DNA of 64,000 nucleotides from Streptomyces sp. CNQ-509. GTDB lineage: Bacteria > Actinomycetota > Actinomycetes > Streptomycetales > Streptomycetaceae. Position 1 is the stretch's first letter, and each line of letters starts with the position of its first letter. Where the stretch lies: the NCBI RefSeq assembly GCF_001011035.1, contig NZ_CP011492.1, forward strand, positions 4,101,501-4,165,500, written 5' to 3'. Positions 50,745 through 58,036 of this stretch are shown here, one piece after another. Under the pieces are notes generated by a model. That model saw nothing but the letters and a program-made list of their open reading frames with translations, did no database searches and was not told the origin of the DNA. A program made the translations under genes and the position numbers.

Positions 50745-51624
50745 GGCTCCGCGCCGTCCACAGCTCGGGGAACACCTGCTTCGCCGCGCGCTTCTCCAGC
50801 CACGACACCCCCGCCGAGCCGCCCGTGCCGACCTTCCCGCCCATCGCGCGGCGGGTGGCCACCAGGTGGTCGTTGCGCCAGCGCCAGACCAGCTCGGCGA
50901 TGTCCGTCAGCACTTCGCCGAGCTGGATCAGACCGGAGTCCTGCGGGCCCGCGTAGACCGCCGCCCACGCGGCCTCGACCTCGGGGTGCGGCTCGTACCG
51001 CCGCGCCGGGTCGCGGTCCAGGACGTCGGCGGAGAGGCGGTGGCCCTTGGCGTCGAGGTAGCGCAGCACCTCGTCGTACAGGCTGGGCTCGCCCAGTTGC
51101 TTCTCCAGCTCGTCGTGCACCCGCGGTGCGCCGCGGTGCGGCACGAGCATCGACGCCGACTTCTCGCCGAGCAGGAACTCCATCCGCCGGTACATCGCCG
51201 ACTGGAAGCCCGAGCCCTCGCCGAGGGCGGCGCGGTAGGAGTTGAACTGCCGCGGGGTGAGCCGCGCCAGGGGCTCCCAGGAGGCGTTCAGCGAGCGCAG
51301 CTCGTACGTGCTGCGCCGCAGCGCCGCCAGCGCCACCGGCAGGTCGTCGCGGCGCAGCGCCTCGGCGGCGGTCTCCCACTCGTGCACGATGACGGTGAAC
51401 CACAGCTCCATGACCTGCGTGGTCACCAGGAAGACCAGCTCGCCGGGGTCGTCGGAGAGCGGGTGCTGCAGATGGGTGAGGACGTCCGCCTGGACGTAGT
51501 CCTCGTACGGAGTGGTGCCCCGGAAGTCGAGGTTCGGGGGCTGGTGCCCGTCAGGGGTCTGGCGGTCTTCCGGGGTCTGGCGACCGTCGGTCTCCGCGGG
51601 CAGGGGGTCGTGAGCACGGCTGTC
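50737..51624 (-). CDS. kynA: tryptophan 2,3-dioxygenase
   Basis: A 295-residue heme enzyme opening the indole ring of tryptophan to N-formylkynurenine. The conserved LDFRGTTPYEDYVQADVLTH, QVMELWFTVIVHEWETAAEA (containing a conserved His), LNASWEPLARLTPRQFNSYR, GSGFQSAMYRRMEFLLG and GTGGSAGVSWLEKR are all present. Of two close ATGs I chose 51624, with GGGAGA 6 bases upstream; the other adds seven residues. First gene of the catabolic operon kynA-kynU-formamidase. Confidence 0.96.
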   Translation of the reverse strand, partial: DSRAHDPLPAETDGRQTPEDRQTPDGHQPPNLDFRGTTPYEDYVQADVLTHLQHPLSDDPGELVFLVTTQVMELWFTVIVHEWETAAEALRRDDLPVALAALRRSTYELRSLNASWEPLARLTPRQFNSYRAALGEGSGFQSAMYRRMEFLLGEKSASMLVPHRGAPRVHDELEKQLGEPSLYDEVLRYLDAKGHRLSADVLDRDPARRYEPHPEVEAAWAAVYAGPQDSGLIQLGEVLTDIAELVWRWRNDHLVATRRAMGGKVGTGGSAGVSWLEKRAAKQVFPELWTARSHV

Positions 51625-51822
51625 CATGAGCTGTCTCCCACACATGAGCCACCGGGTAGCGGTCCGCCCCTTCCTGCCGGCAACAGGGCCCCGGTCCCCT
51701 CGGGTACGGCGGCATCCGGTGCGCCGTACCCACTTCGCATCATCCGCGGCACGGCGGCGGGAGGCAAGAGCAGCCGACCGGGCCGGGCGGGGCCGGCCCT
51801 GGTCAGCCCTCGGGCCGGCTCG

Positions 51823-52236
51823 TCAGGAGAGGGTTTCCGCCGCGGTCGGCGAGCTGTCGCGCAGGAACGTGCTGCACCGCTCGTACTCCTCGGTCTCCCC
51901 GATGGCCTGCGCGGCGCGGGCGAGGGCGGCGAGGGCGCGGAGGAAGCCGCGGTTCGGTTCGTGCTCCCACGGCACCGGGCCCTGGCCCTTCCAGCCGTTG
52001 CGGCGCAGGGCGTCCAGGCCGCGGTGGTAGCCGGTGCGCGCGTACGCGTACGACTCGACGGCGCGGCCGGCCTCGAACGCCTCGTCCGCGAGCTGCGCCC
52101 AGGCCAGCGAGGACGCCGGGAACTTCGCCGCCACCTCGGACGGGGCGGCGCCGCTCGCGAGCAGGTCGCGCGGCCCCGGGTCCTCGGGCAGGTAGGTGGG
52201 GGGTGGGCCGCCGAGGAGGTTCTCGTGAATCGCCAT
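51823..52236 (-). CDS. DUF3151 protein
   Basis: A 137-residue actinobacterial protein of unknown function: MAIHENLLGGPPPTYLPEDP, then FPASSLAWAQLADEAFEAG, YARTGYHRGLDALRRNGWKG and VPWEHEPNRGFLRALAALAR. TPR-like helical composition suggests a small protein-interaction fold. It lies in the conserved run between kynA and fbaA, as in other Streptomyces. Confidence 0.88.
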   Translation of the reverse strand: MAIHENLLGGPPPTYLPEDPGPRDLLASGAAPSEVAAKFPASSLAWAQLADEAFEAGRAVESYAYARTGYHRGLDALRRNGWKGQGPVPWEHEPNRGFLRALAALARAAQAIGETEEYERCSTFLRDSSPTAAETLS

Positions 52237-52512
52237 GGGTTCCAGCCTGCCACGACCGGGTCAGCCGGTGACCGCCGCGGTCGGCATGGACGGCGGTTCC
52301 CGGCCGGGTCCTCACCACGGAGAGCCGGCCTTGCCTGGTCGATGCGAGGTGACCGGCTGCTCGCCGGCCGTCGGCGCACCGAAACTTTCGAGGACGCAGT
52401 CGGGCGGCGCGTGGCGTGTCCCCTCCGAGATAGCGCCAGAAAACATGTACAAAAGGCACTAACTGGTGTGATGACTGGTATTCACACTCAAAACACAGAA
52501 AGTAGGGACGGC

Positions 52513-52923
52513 ATGCGCAAGCTTCGTCAGGCCGTGGTTGTGGGCGCGATGCTCGGCAGCATCTCCATGCTCGGCGCCGGTGTGGCCGCCGCCGACGACA
52601 CCACGGAGGCCGCGGCCCCGCACGGTGTGACCTCGACCGAGAGCACGACGGCGGCACCCAAGTCGGCGCCCAAGGGCAAGCACTACGACAAGGGTGACGA
52701 GATCACCACGGTCGTCAAGTGTGACCAGGAGATCGACAACAGCGTCGACCGCCGCCAGTACGGCTTCCTCAACATTGGCGACGTCACCGTGCCGATCCTG
52801 GGCTCGGGCAACGCCGACGCGACCGCCAACCAGAACATCTGCGGCATCGGCAACGACGACAACGAAGCCGAGGCCGAGGCCGAGACGGAGAACACGACCC
52901 TCCTGCCGGGCCTTCTCGGCTGA
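52513..52923 (+). CDS. small secreted acidic protein
   Basis: A 136-residue exported protein with a clear Sec signal (RKLRQAVVVGAMLGSISMLG, cut near AGVAAA-DD). The mature part has a Ser/Thr/Ala-rich stretch, a compact middle with two cysteines (VKCDQEIDNS, NQNICGIGND) that could pair, and a repetitive acidic end, DDNEAEAEAETENTTLLPGL. The asparagine/glycine-rich GSGNADATANQN recalls chaplin- or rodlin-like surface proteins, but it is not a member I recognise. A strong hairpin follows the gene. It is alone on this strand between two leftward genes, so it has its own promoter. Confidence 0.78.
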   Translation: MRKLRQAVVVGAMLGSISMLGAGVAAADDTTEAAAPHGVTSTESTTAAPKSAPKGKHYDKGDEITTVVKCDQEIDNSVDRRQYGFLNIGDVTVPILGSGNADATANQNICGIGNDDNEAEAEAETENTTLLPGLLG

Positions 52924-52977
52924 GTCCGGAGGACGTTCAGCCGTAGACCTTTGCTCGGGAAGGTCTGATGGGACGGA

Positions 52978-53025
52978 GAACTCGGCGTCGGCGGTGCCCG
53001 CAGGGCACACACTGACGCCGAGTTC
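52978..53025 (+). terminator. hairpin after the secreted acidic protein gene
   Basis: A 12-bp perfect stem (GAACTCGGCGTC / GACGCCGAGTTC) around a 24-nt loop that itself contains a TGCCC/GGGCA hairpin, followed by TTCC. Confidence 0.7.
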
Positions 53026-53195
53026 TTCCATGTGTACGTCCGTTGACGCGCAATGTCGCTGCCGGGCCCGGCCCGCGACGACGCTGCGGAGGTCGCCCCG
53101 GCACACCCCGCGCCTCACGGACACCCCCGGCCGGGCCCCGCACCCAGCCACGTCAAGACCGGGGCCGGCCCGCCCGGGGCGGTGTCCGCGGGGCG

Positions 53196-54218
53196 CTACT
53201 TCAGCTTCGTGCCCGTCGAGCGCAGGTGGTCGCAGGCGGTCCGGACGCGCTCGGCCATCGACGCCTCGGCGAGCTTGCCCCAGGCGCGCGGGTCGTACGC
53301 CTTCTTGTTGCCCACCTCGCCGTCGACCTTCAGCACGCCGTCGTAGTTCTGGAACATGTGCGCCGCGACGGGACGGGTGAACGCGTACTGCGTGTCCGTG
53401 TCGATGTTCATCTTGACCACGCCGTTCTCCAGGGCCGTGGCGATCTCCTCCTCGGAGGAGCCGGAGCCGCCGTGGAAGACGAAGTCGAACGGGCTCTGCT
53501 TGCCGTACTTCGCGCCGACGCCCTCCTGGAGGTCCTTCAGCAGCTCGGGACGGAGCACGACGTTGCCCGGCTTGTAGACCCCGTGCACGTTACCGAAGGA
53601 GGCCGCCAGCAGGTAGCGGCCCTGCTCGCCGAGGCCCAGCGCCTCGGCGGTGCGCAGCGCGTCGTCCACGGTCGTGTACAGCTCGTCGTTGATCTCGTGG
53701 GTGACGCCGTCCTCCTCGCCGCCGGTCGGGGTGATCTCGACCTCCAGGATGATCTTCGCGGCGGCCGCGCGGGGCAGCAGCTCCTGGGCGATGGACAGGT
53801 TGTCCGCGAGGGTCTCGGCGGAGCCGTCCCACATGTGCGACTGGAACAGCGGGTTCTCCCCGCGGGCGACGCGCTCCTCGGAGGCGGCGAGCAGCGGGCG
53901 CACGTACCCGTCGAGCTTGTCCTTGGGGCAGTGGTCGGTGTGCAGGGCGACATTGACCGGGTACTTCGCGGCGACGATCGCCGCGTACTCCGCGAGGGCG
54001 ACGGCGCCCGTGACCATGTCTTTGCTGTACTGCCCGCCCAGGAACTCGGCGCCGCCTGTGGAGATCTGGACGATCCCGTCGCTCTCGGCCTCGGCGAAGC
54101 CGCGCAGCGCGGCGTGCAAGGTCTGCGACGAGGTGACGTTGATGGCCGGGTAGGCGAACTTGCCTGCCTTCGCCCGGTCCAGCATCTCGTTGTAGACCTC
54201 GGGGGTTGCGATGGGCAT
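53196..54218 (-). CDS. fbaA: class II fructose-bisphosphate aldolase
   Basis: A 340-residue zinc enzyme splitting fructose 1,6-bisphosphate into two triose phosphates in glycolysis and reversing this in gluconeogenesis. Zinc-site histidines are visible in ALHTDHCPKDKLDG, SFGNVHGVYKPGNV and VFHGGSGSSEEEI. INVTSSQTLHAALRGFAEAE opens the barrel. Length matches the long class IIa enzymes. The ATG follows AAGGAG at 9 bases. Confidence 0.97.
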   Translation of the reverse strand: MPIATPEVYNEMLDRAKAGKFAYPAINVTSSQTLHAALRGFAEAESDGIVQISTGGAEFLGGQYSKDMVTGAVALAEYAAIVAAKYPVNVALHTDHCPKDKLDGYVRPLLAASEERVARGENPLFQSHMWDGSAETLADNLSIAQELLPRAAAAKIILEVEITPTGGEEDGVTHEINDELYTTVDDALRTAEALGLGEQGRYLLAASFGNVHGVYKPGNVVLRPELLKDLQEGVGAKYGKQSPFDFVFHGGSGSSEEEIATALENGVVKMNIDTDTQYAFTRPVAAHMFQNYDGVLKVDGEVGNKKAYDPRAWGKLAEASMAERVRTACDHLRSTGTKLK

Positions 54219-54392
54219 CTGTCCGCTCCTTGGAGACGTGCGGGTGTGTGCGGGTGTCTGCAGTGCGTGTACGAGTGCGACCGGCTCCGTTGCCGTGGCG
54301 CCCCTGGAGTGCCCCCATCCTCCCAGATGTCCGCCCGCGCTTCCCCGCCCTGTGGATAACCCGTGCCGGCCCGCGGGAGCGCTCCGCTGGGC

Positions 54393-54950
54393 TCAGCCGA
54401 GGCCCAGGTCGGAGAGCCCGTAGGCGTAGAGATACGGCACGCCCGCCGTGTCGCGCACGCGCTCGGCCGCACCCGTGTCGCGGTCCACGATCGTCGCCAC
54501 GGCGACCACCTCCGCGCCCGCCTCGCGCACCGCCTCCACGGCCGTCAGCGCGGAACCGCCCGTCGTCGACGTGTCCTCGACGACCAGCACCCGGCGGCCC
54601 GCGACGTCCGGGCCCTCGATGCGGCGCTGCATGCCGTGCGTCTTGCTCGCCTTCCGCACGACGAACGCGTCCAGCGGGCGCGCGCGGTCGCCCGCGGCGG
54701 CGGAGGCGTGCAGCATGGCGTCGGCGATGGGGTCGGCGCCGAGGGTGAGGCCGCCGACCGCGTCGTACGCGAAGTCCTTGGCCAGGTCGAGCATGACGCG
54801 GCCGACGAGCGGCGCGGCGGAGCCGTCCAGGGTGATGCGGCGCAGGTCCAGGTAGTAGTCGGCCTCGATGCCGGAGGAGAGGGTCACCTTGCCGTGCACG
54901 ACGGCCTTGTCCTTGATCTGACCCAGCAGGTCGGCGTGTGCGTCGCTCAT
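54393..54950 (-). CDS. pyrE: orotate phosphoribosyltransferase
   Basis: A 185-residue enzyme joining orotate to PRPP in pyrimidine synthesis. PRPP-binding motif VLVVEDTSTTGGSALTAVEA, catalytic loop region VRKASKTHGMQRRIEG, and the opening LGQIKDKAVVHGKVTLSSGI are typical. It follows the aldose-epimerase-like gene by 10 bp and may be co-transcribed with it. Confidence 0.96.
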   Translation of the reverse strand: MSDAHADLLGQIKDKAVVHGKVTLSSGIEADYYLDLRRITLDGSAAPLVGRVMLDLAKDFAYDAVGGLTLGADPIADAMLHASAAAGDRARPLDAFVVRKASKTHGMQRRIEGPDVAGRRVLVVEDTSTTGGSALTAVEAVREAGAEVVAVATIVDRDTGAAERVRDTAGVPYLYAYGLSDLGLG

Positions 54951-54960
54951 GGCGGTGAGC

Positions 54961-55755
54961 CTAACCGAGCGTGCGCCACGCCCAGGTGGTCCATACCTCC
55001 AGCGGATCGATGGGGGTGACGAGGCGCGGGTGGGTGTTGAGCCCGTTGGGCGGGCCGGACTGCGGCTCCACGCAGACGGCCGCGGGCTGCTCGTCGTAGA
55101 CGACGACCCACTCCGCGCGGCTGGTGACGGTCAGCTCCAGCCGGCCGGGCCAGGTGAGCGTCACGTCGACGCCGTCGGGCATGCCGAAGCAGTCGTCCCA
55201 CGGGCCGGGCTGCGGCTCGATGCGCTTCCCGGTGGGAAGGTGGTCCTCGCCGCGCTGCTCCTGCCAGGCGGCGGCGAAGTCGATGCGCACGCCGGGGTCG
55301 TTCCCGTCGTCGGAGAGGCGCCGTACGAACCAGGGGTGCCAGCCGGCCTGCGCGGGAAAGGAGTCGCCGGTGGTCTCCACGGCGAGGGTGAGCGTCACCT
55401 TGTCCGGCTCCAGCTCGACCAGTTGGGTCACGCGGCCCGGGTACGGCCAGGGGTCGGCGAGGTCGTACGAGAACGCGGCGGAGGCGTCGTCGGCGCGCAC
55501 GGTGCGCCAGGCGTTGTCGCGGCCGGTGCCGTGGATGGCGTGCGGCGGGGCGTCGGCGGGGAGCCGGTGCTTGACGCCGCCGTTGCGGAACTCGCCCAGC
55601 TCCAGGCGGCCGCAGAAGGGGACCATGGGGAAACAGCCGTAGCGATCGCCGGCCCGCAGCAGCTCGGTCCCGGCCACGCGCAGGCTCGCGACCCGGCAAC
55701 CGTTGCGGGGATCCATCGTCAACTCGGCGTCACCGGCGGTGAGACGTGTGGGCAC
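54961..55755 (-). CDS. aldose 1-epimerase-family protein
   Basis: A 264-residue GalM-type beta-sandwich enzyme that interconverts sugar anomers. Expected residues: the Arg/His of MVPFCGRLELGEF and AIHGTGRDNAWRT, and the catalytic Glu near NTHPRLVTPIDPLEV. FPAQAGWHPWFVRRL is the second histidine motif. The start is a GTG at 55755, only 12 bp from the end of an IS5-family element that now separates the gene from whatever promoter it had. Expression may therefore depend on the IS, or on a promoter inside the gene for pyrE. Confidence 0.88.
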   Translation of the reverse strand: MPTRLTAGDAELTMDPRNGCRVASLRVAGTELLRAGDRYGCFPMVPFCGRLELGEFRNGGVKHRLPADAPPHAIHGTGRDNAWRTVRADDASAAFSYDLADPWPYPGRVTQLVELEPDKVTLTLAVETTGDSFPAQAGWHPWFVRRLSDDGNDPGVRIDFAAAWQEQRGEDHLPTGKRIEPQPGPWDDCFGMPDGVDVTLTWPGRLELTVTSRAEWVVVYDEQPAAVCVEPQSGPPNGLNTHPRLVTPIDPLEVWTTWAWRTLG

Positions 55756-55767
55756 GCCCCGAGCCTA

Positions 55768-56785
55768 GGGCGTGTTTCGAAGTGAGTTGAGTTGCGGCGT
55801 GTCCTGAGTCGGATGGAGTGAGGTCTCCGGTAGAGGGTTCATCGACCAAGAAGAACCAGACACCGGAGACCTCGTGGCCACCCTAGCGGTGACGCGGCGA
55901 TTCGACCTGACCGACGCTCAATGGGCACTCCTGCAGCAGGTGTTACCCGCTGCGCGGCGGCCTGGTCGTCCCTCGAAGTGGACGAAGCGGCAGCTCATCG
56001 ATGGCATCCGGTGGCGGGTGCGAGTCGGGGCGCCGTGGCGGGACGTGCCGGAGTGCTACGGCTCCTGGCAGGCGGTCTACGGCCTGTTCCGCCGCTGGCA
56101 GCGCGAGGGGGTCTGGGCGCGCATCATGGCCGCGTTGCAGACGAAGGCCGATGCGGCCGGGCTGATCGGCTGGCAGGTGAGTGTGGACTCCACCGTCATG
56201 CGCGCACATCAGCACGCGGCCGGTGCCCGCCGGCACGGCGATACCCAGCGTGAGCCGCCTGGCGGGAGCGTGCCCGAGCCGGGCGATCACGCGCTGGGCC
56301 GCTCCCGCGGCGGGTGGTCGACCAAGCTGCACCTGGCGTGCGAGTCCGGGCAAAGGCCCTTGTCGCTGGTTCTCAGTGCCGGGCAGGCGGGTGATGCCCC
56401 GCGGTTCGAGGCGGTGATGGCCGGCATCCGCGTCGCCCGGCCTGACGGTGGGCGGCCGAGGACCCGGCCGGAGCGGGTACGCGCCGACAAGGCGTATTCG
56501 TCCCGCGCTATCCGCGCCCACCTGCGGCGGCGCCGGATCGCGTGCACCATTCCCGAGCCCGATGACCAGATCGGTCATCGGCTCAGGCGTGGCAGCCGCG
56601 GCGGACGTCCGCCCGCCTTCGACCCGGTCGACTACCGATGCCGGCATGCCGTGGAGTGCGGCATCAACCGCCTCAAACGCCACCGGGCAGCAGCCACCCG
56701 GTTCGACAAACTCGCCGTCCGCTACCTCGCCGTCCTCCACATCACCGCCATCAACGAATGGCTCCACCTACTTCGAAACACGCCC
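55768..56785 (+). mobile_element. IS5-family insertion sequence, complete
   Basis: About 1018 bp with 16-bp perfect terminal inverted repeats GGGCGTGTTTCGAAGT (left 55768-55783) and ACTTCGAAACACGCCC (right 56770-56785). It is flanked by CTAG on both sides, so the target duplication is TA or CTAG, as for the IS427-type subgroup. One intact transposase gene fills it. The clean ends and unbroken ORF indicate a recent insertion. Confidence 0.92.
55820..55873 (+). promoter_or_regulatory. start-sequestering inverted repeat in the IS
   Basis: GAGGTCTCCGG (55820-55830) is complementary to CCGGAGACCTC (55863-55873), which ends at the base before the transposase GTG and includes its GGAGA ribosome site. 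In transcripts entering from outside the IS this hairpin would block translation, a known control in several IS families. Confidence 0.7.
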
Positions 56786-56788
56786 TAG
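55874..56788 (+). CDS. IS5-family (DDE) transposase
   Basis: A 304-residue transposase in one frame. The N-terminal DUF4096-type domain reads FDLTDAQWALLQQVLPAARR, then GIRWRVRVGAPWRDVPECYG. The catalytic DDE core includes VSVDSTVMRAHQHAAG (first Asp), VRADKAYSSRAIRAHLRRRR (second Asp) and YRCRHAVECGINRLKRHRAA (Glu). The last codon CCC is within the right terminal repeat, and the TAG stop (56786-56788) is supplied by the flanking CTAG target, so the gene is complete only because of the site of insertion. The GTG start abuts a regulatory hairpin. Confidence 0.94.
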   Translation: MATLAVTRRFDLTDAQWALLQQVLPAARRPGRPSKWTKRQLIDGIRWRVRVGAPWRDVPECYGSWQAVYGLFRRWQREGVWARIMAALQTKADAAGLIGWQVSVDSTVMRAHQHAAGARRHGDTQREPPGGSVPEPGDHALGRSRGGWSTKLHLACESGQRPLSLVLSAGQAGDAPRFEAVMAGIRVARPDGGRPRTRPERVRADKAYSSRAIRAHLRRRRIACTIPEPDDQIGHRLRRGSRGGRPPAFDPVDYRCRHAVECGINRLKRHRAAATRFDKLAVRYLAVLHITAINEWLHLLRNTP

Positions 56789-56946
56789 ACGAGGCCCGCG
56801 CCACCCCGCCGCGAGGGACCCGGGACGACGGACGCGCCCGGCGGCGGGCGGGCGCGTATGCGGGAAGCGACGGGCCTCGGGCCGGGGGCGGAGAGCCGGG
56901 CCCGGCAGCCCGGCCCCGCGCAGCCCGCCGGCCGCGGCGGAGGCGG

Positions 56947-57870
56947 TCAGTGGCGGCGGCGCAGAGCTCGGCTCAGGATGACCGCCGTGGCCACCGCCAG
57001 GGCCGCCGCCGGGGCCAGCCAGCGCAGGCCCGCCGCCTGTGCGGGTGCGTCCGCGGCCGGGGTGGGGGCGTACCGGCCCCGCGGCGGGGCGTGGTCGACC
57101 TCCTCCGCGCTGCGGCCGATCATCGTGCGCCTGGCGTGCGCGGCCTCCGGCTCCTCCAGCAGGTCGTCGACCGGCTCGTCCGCGTCCTCCTCCTCGTCGG
57201 CGAGGGCGTCGAGCACGTCGTCGGCCAGCGGGTCGAGCGACGGCGGCGGCACCTCGGCGTCGAAGACCTTGCCCGTGCCGGGCGGCGTCTCGCCGGAATG
57301 CTCGGGGGCGGGGATCCCGGGAATGGCCCGCTCGTTGTCGTCGCCGATCCCGGCGTCGGTGCCGTCGCCCGGCTGTACGGCGTCGTCCGGGTGCTCCGGC
57401 TCCCCAGCCGGCTCCTCCGCAAGCGGCTCCGCCTCCAGGTCCGCCGCCAGGCTCTCCGCGAAGCGCTCCAGCAGCCGTACGCCCGCCGCCTGCGCCTGCC
57501 CCGCCTCCACCGCAGCCAGCCGCCCCGTGCTCGCCACCGTGCCCGTGCACAGCAGCGTCGCCGTCCCTTCCTCCACCGCCTCGCGCGGCGTGAGGGCCAG
57601 CGACACGGTCACCGTCCCGCTGCCGCGCGACTCCTCGCCCTCGGCCTCCACCGCGACGGAGGGGCCGCCCGGCGTCAGCCGCAGCGTGCCGCGGTACGTG
57701 ATGCTGGAGCCGGCGACGCGGAGCCGCAGCCGGCCGCGCAGCGTGCCCGGCTCCTCCGCCCCGTCCTCGTCGAGCGTCAGCCCCGGGACGCTGCGGGCGA
57801 CCCGCACGGCGTCGGACAGGGCGCGGCGAACGGTTTCAGCGGGCTGCGGTACGTGCACCTCTCGCTCCAT
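56947..57870 (-). CDS. CoxG/SRPBCC-like protein with C-terminal membrane anchor
   Basis: A 307-residue protein. The first 150 residues follow the CoxG (SRPBCC) pattern: MEREVHVPQPAETVRRALSD, VARSVPGLTLDEDG, RLRVAGSSITYRGTLRL, ATLLCTGTVASTGRLAAVEA. A long acidic, Pro-rich, disordered linker (about residues 160-280) leads to one C-terminal helix (LRWLAPAAALAVATAVILSR), which would anchor it with the folded domain in the cytoplasm. The ATG at 57870 matches the family N-terminus; a start 12 codons upstream is possible. CoxG relatives attach enzymes or bind lipids; here the ligand is unknown. Confidence 0.78.
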   Translation of the reverse strand: MEREVHVPQPAETVRRALSDAVRVARSVPGLTLDEDGAEEPGTLRGRLRLRVAGSSITYRGTLRLTPGGPSVAVEAEGEESRGSGTVTVSLALTPREAVEEGTATLLCTGTVASTGRLAAVEAGQAQAAGVRLLERFAESLAADLEAEPLAEEPAGEPEHPDDAVQPGDGTDAGIGDDNERAIPGIPAPEHSGETPPGTGKVFDAEVPPPSLDPLADDVLDALADEEEDADEPVDDLLEEPEAAHARRTMIGRSAEEVDHAPPRGRYAPTPAADAPAQAAGLRWLAPAAALAVATAVILSRALRRRH

Positions 57871-58036
57871 GGGGCGGAGCCTACCCACGGGGAACCTGCC
57901 CGGCACAGGGTTCTGCGGCGGGTGGCGGAACAGGTCACTCCACCGCCTCCGAAGACCACCGCACCCACCCCGACCAGCGGAAAGTCCACCCGATCCGGTG
58001 AGGCGCAGACCCGCAGGGCCGCAACCCGGCCCGTTT

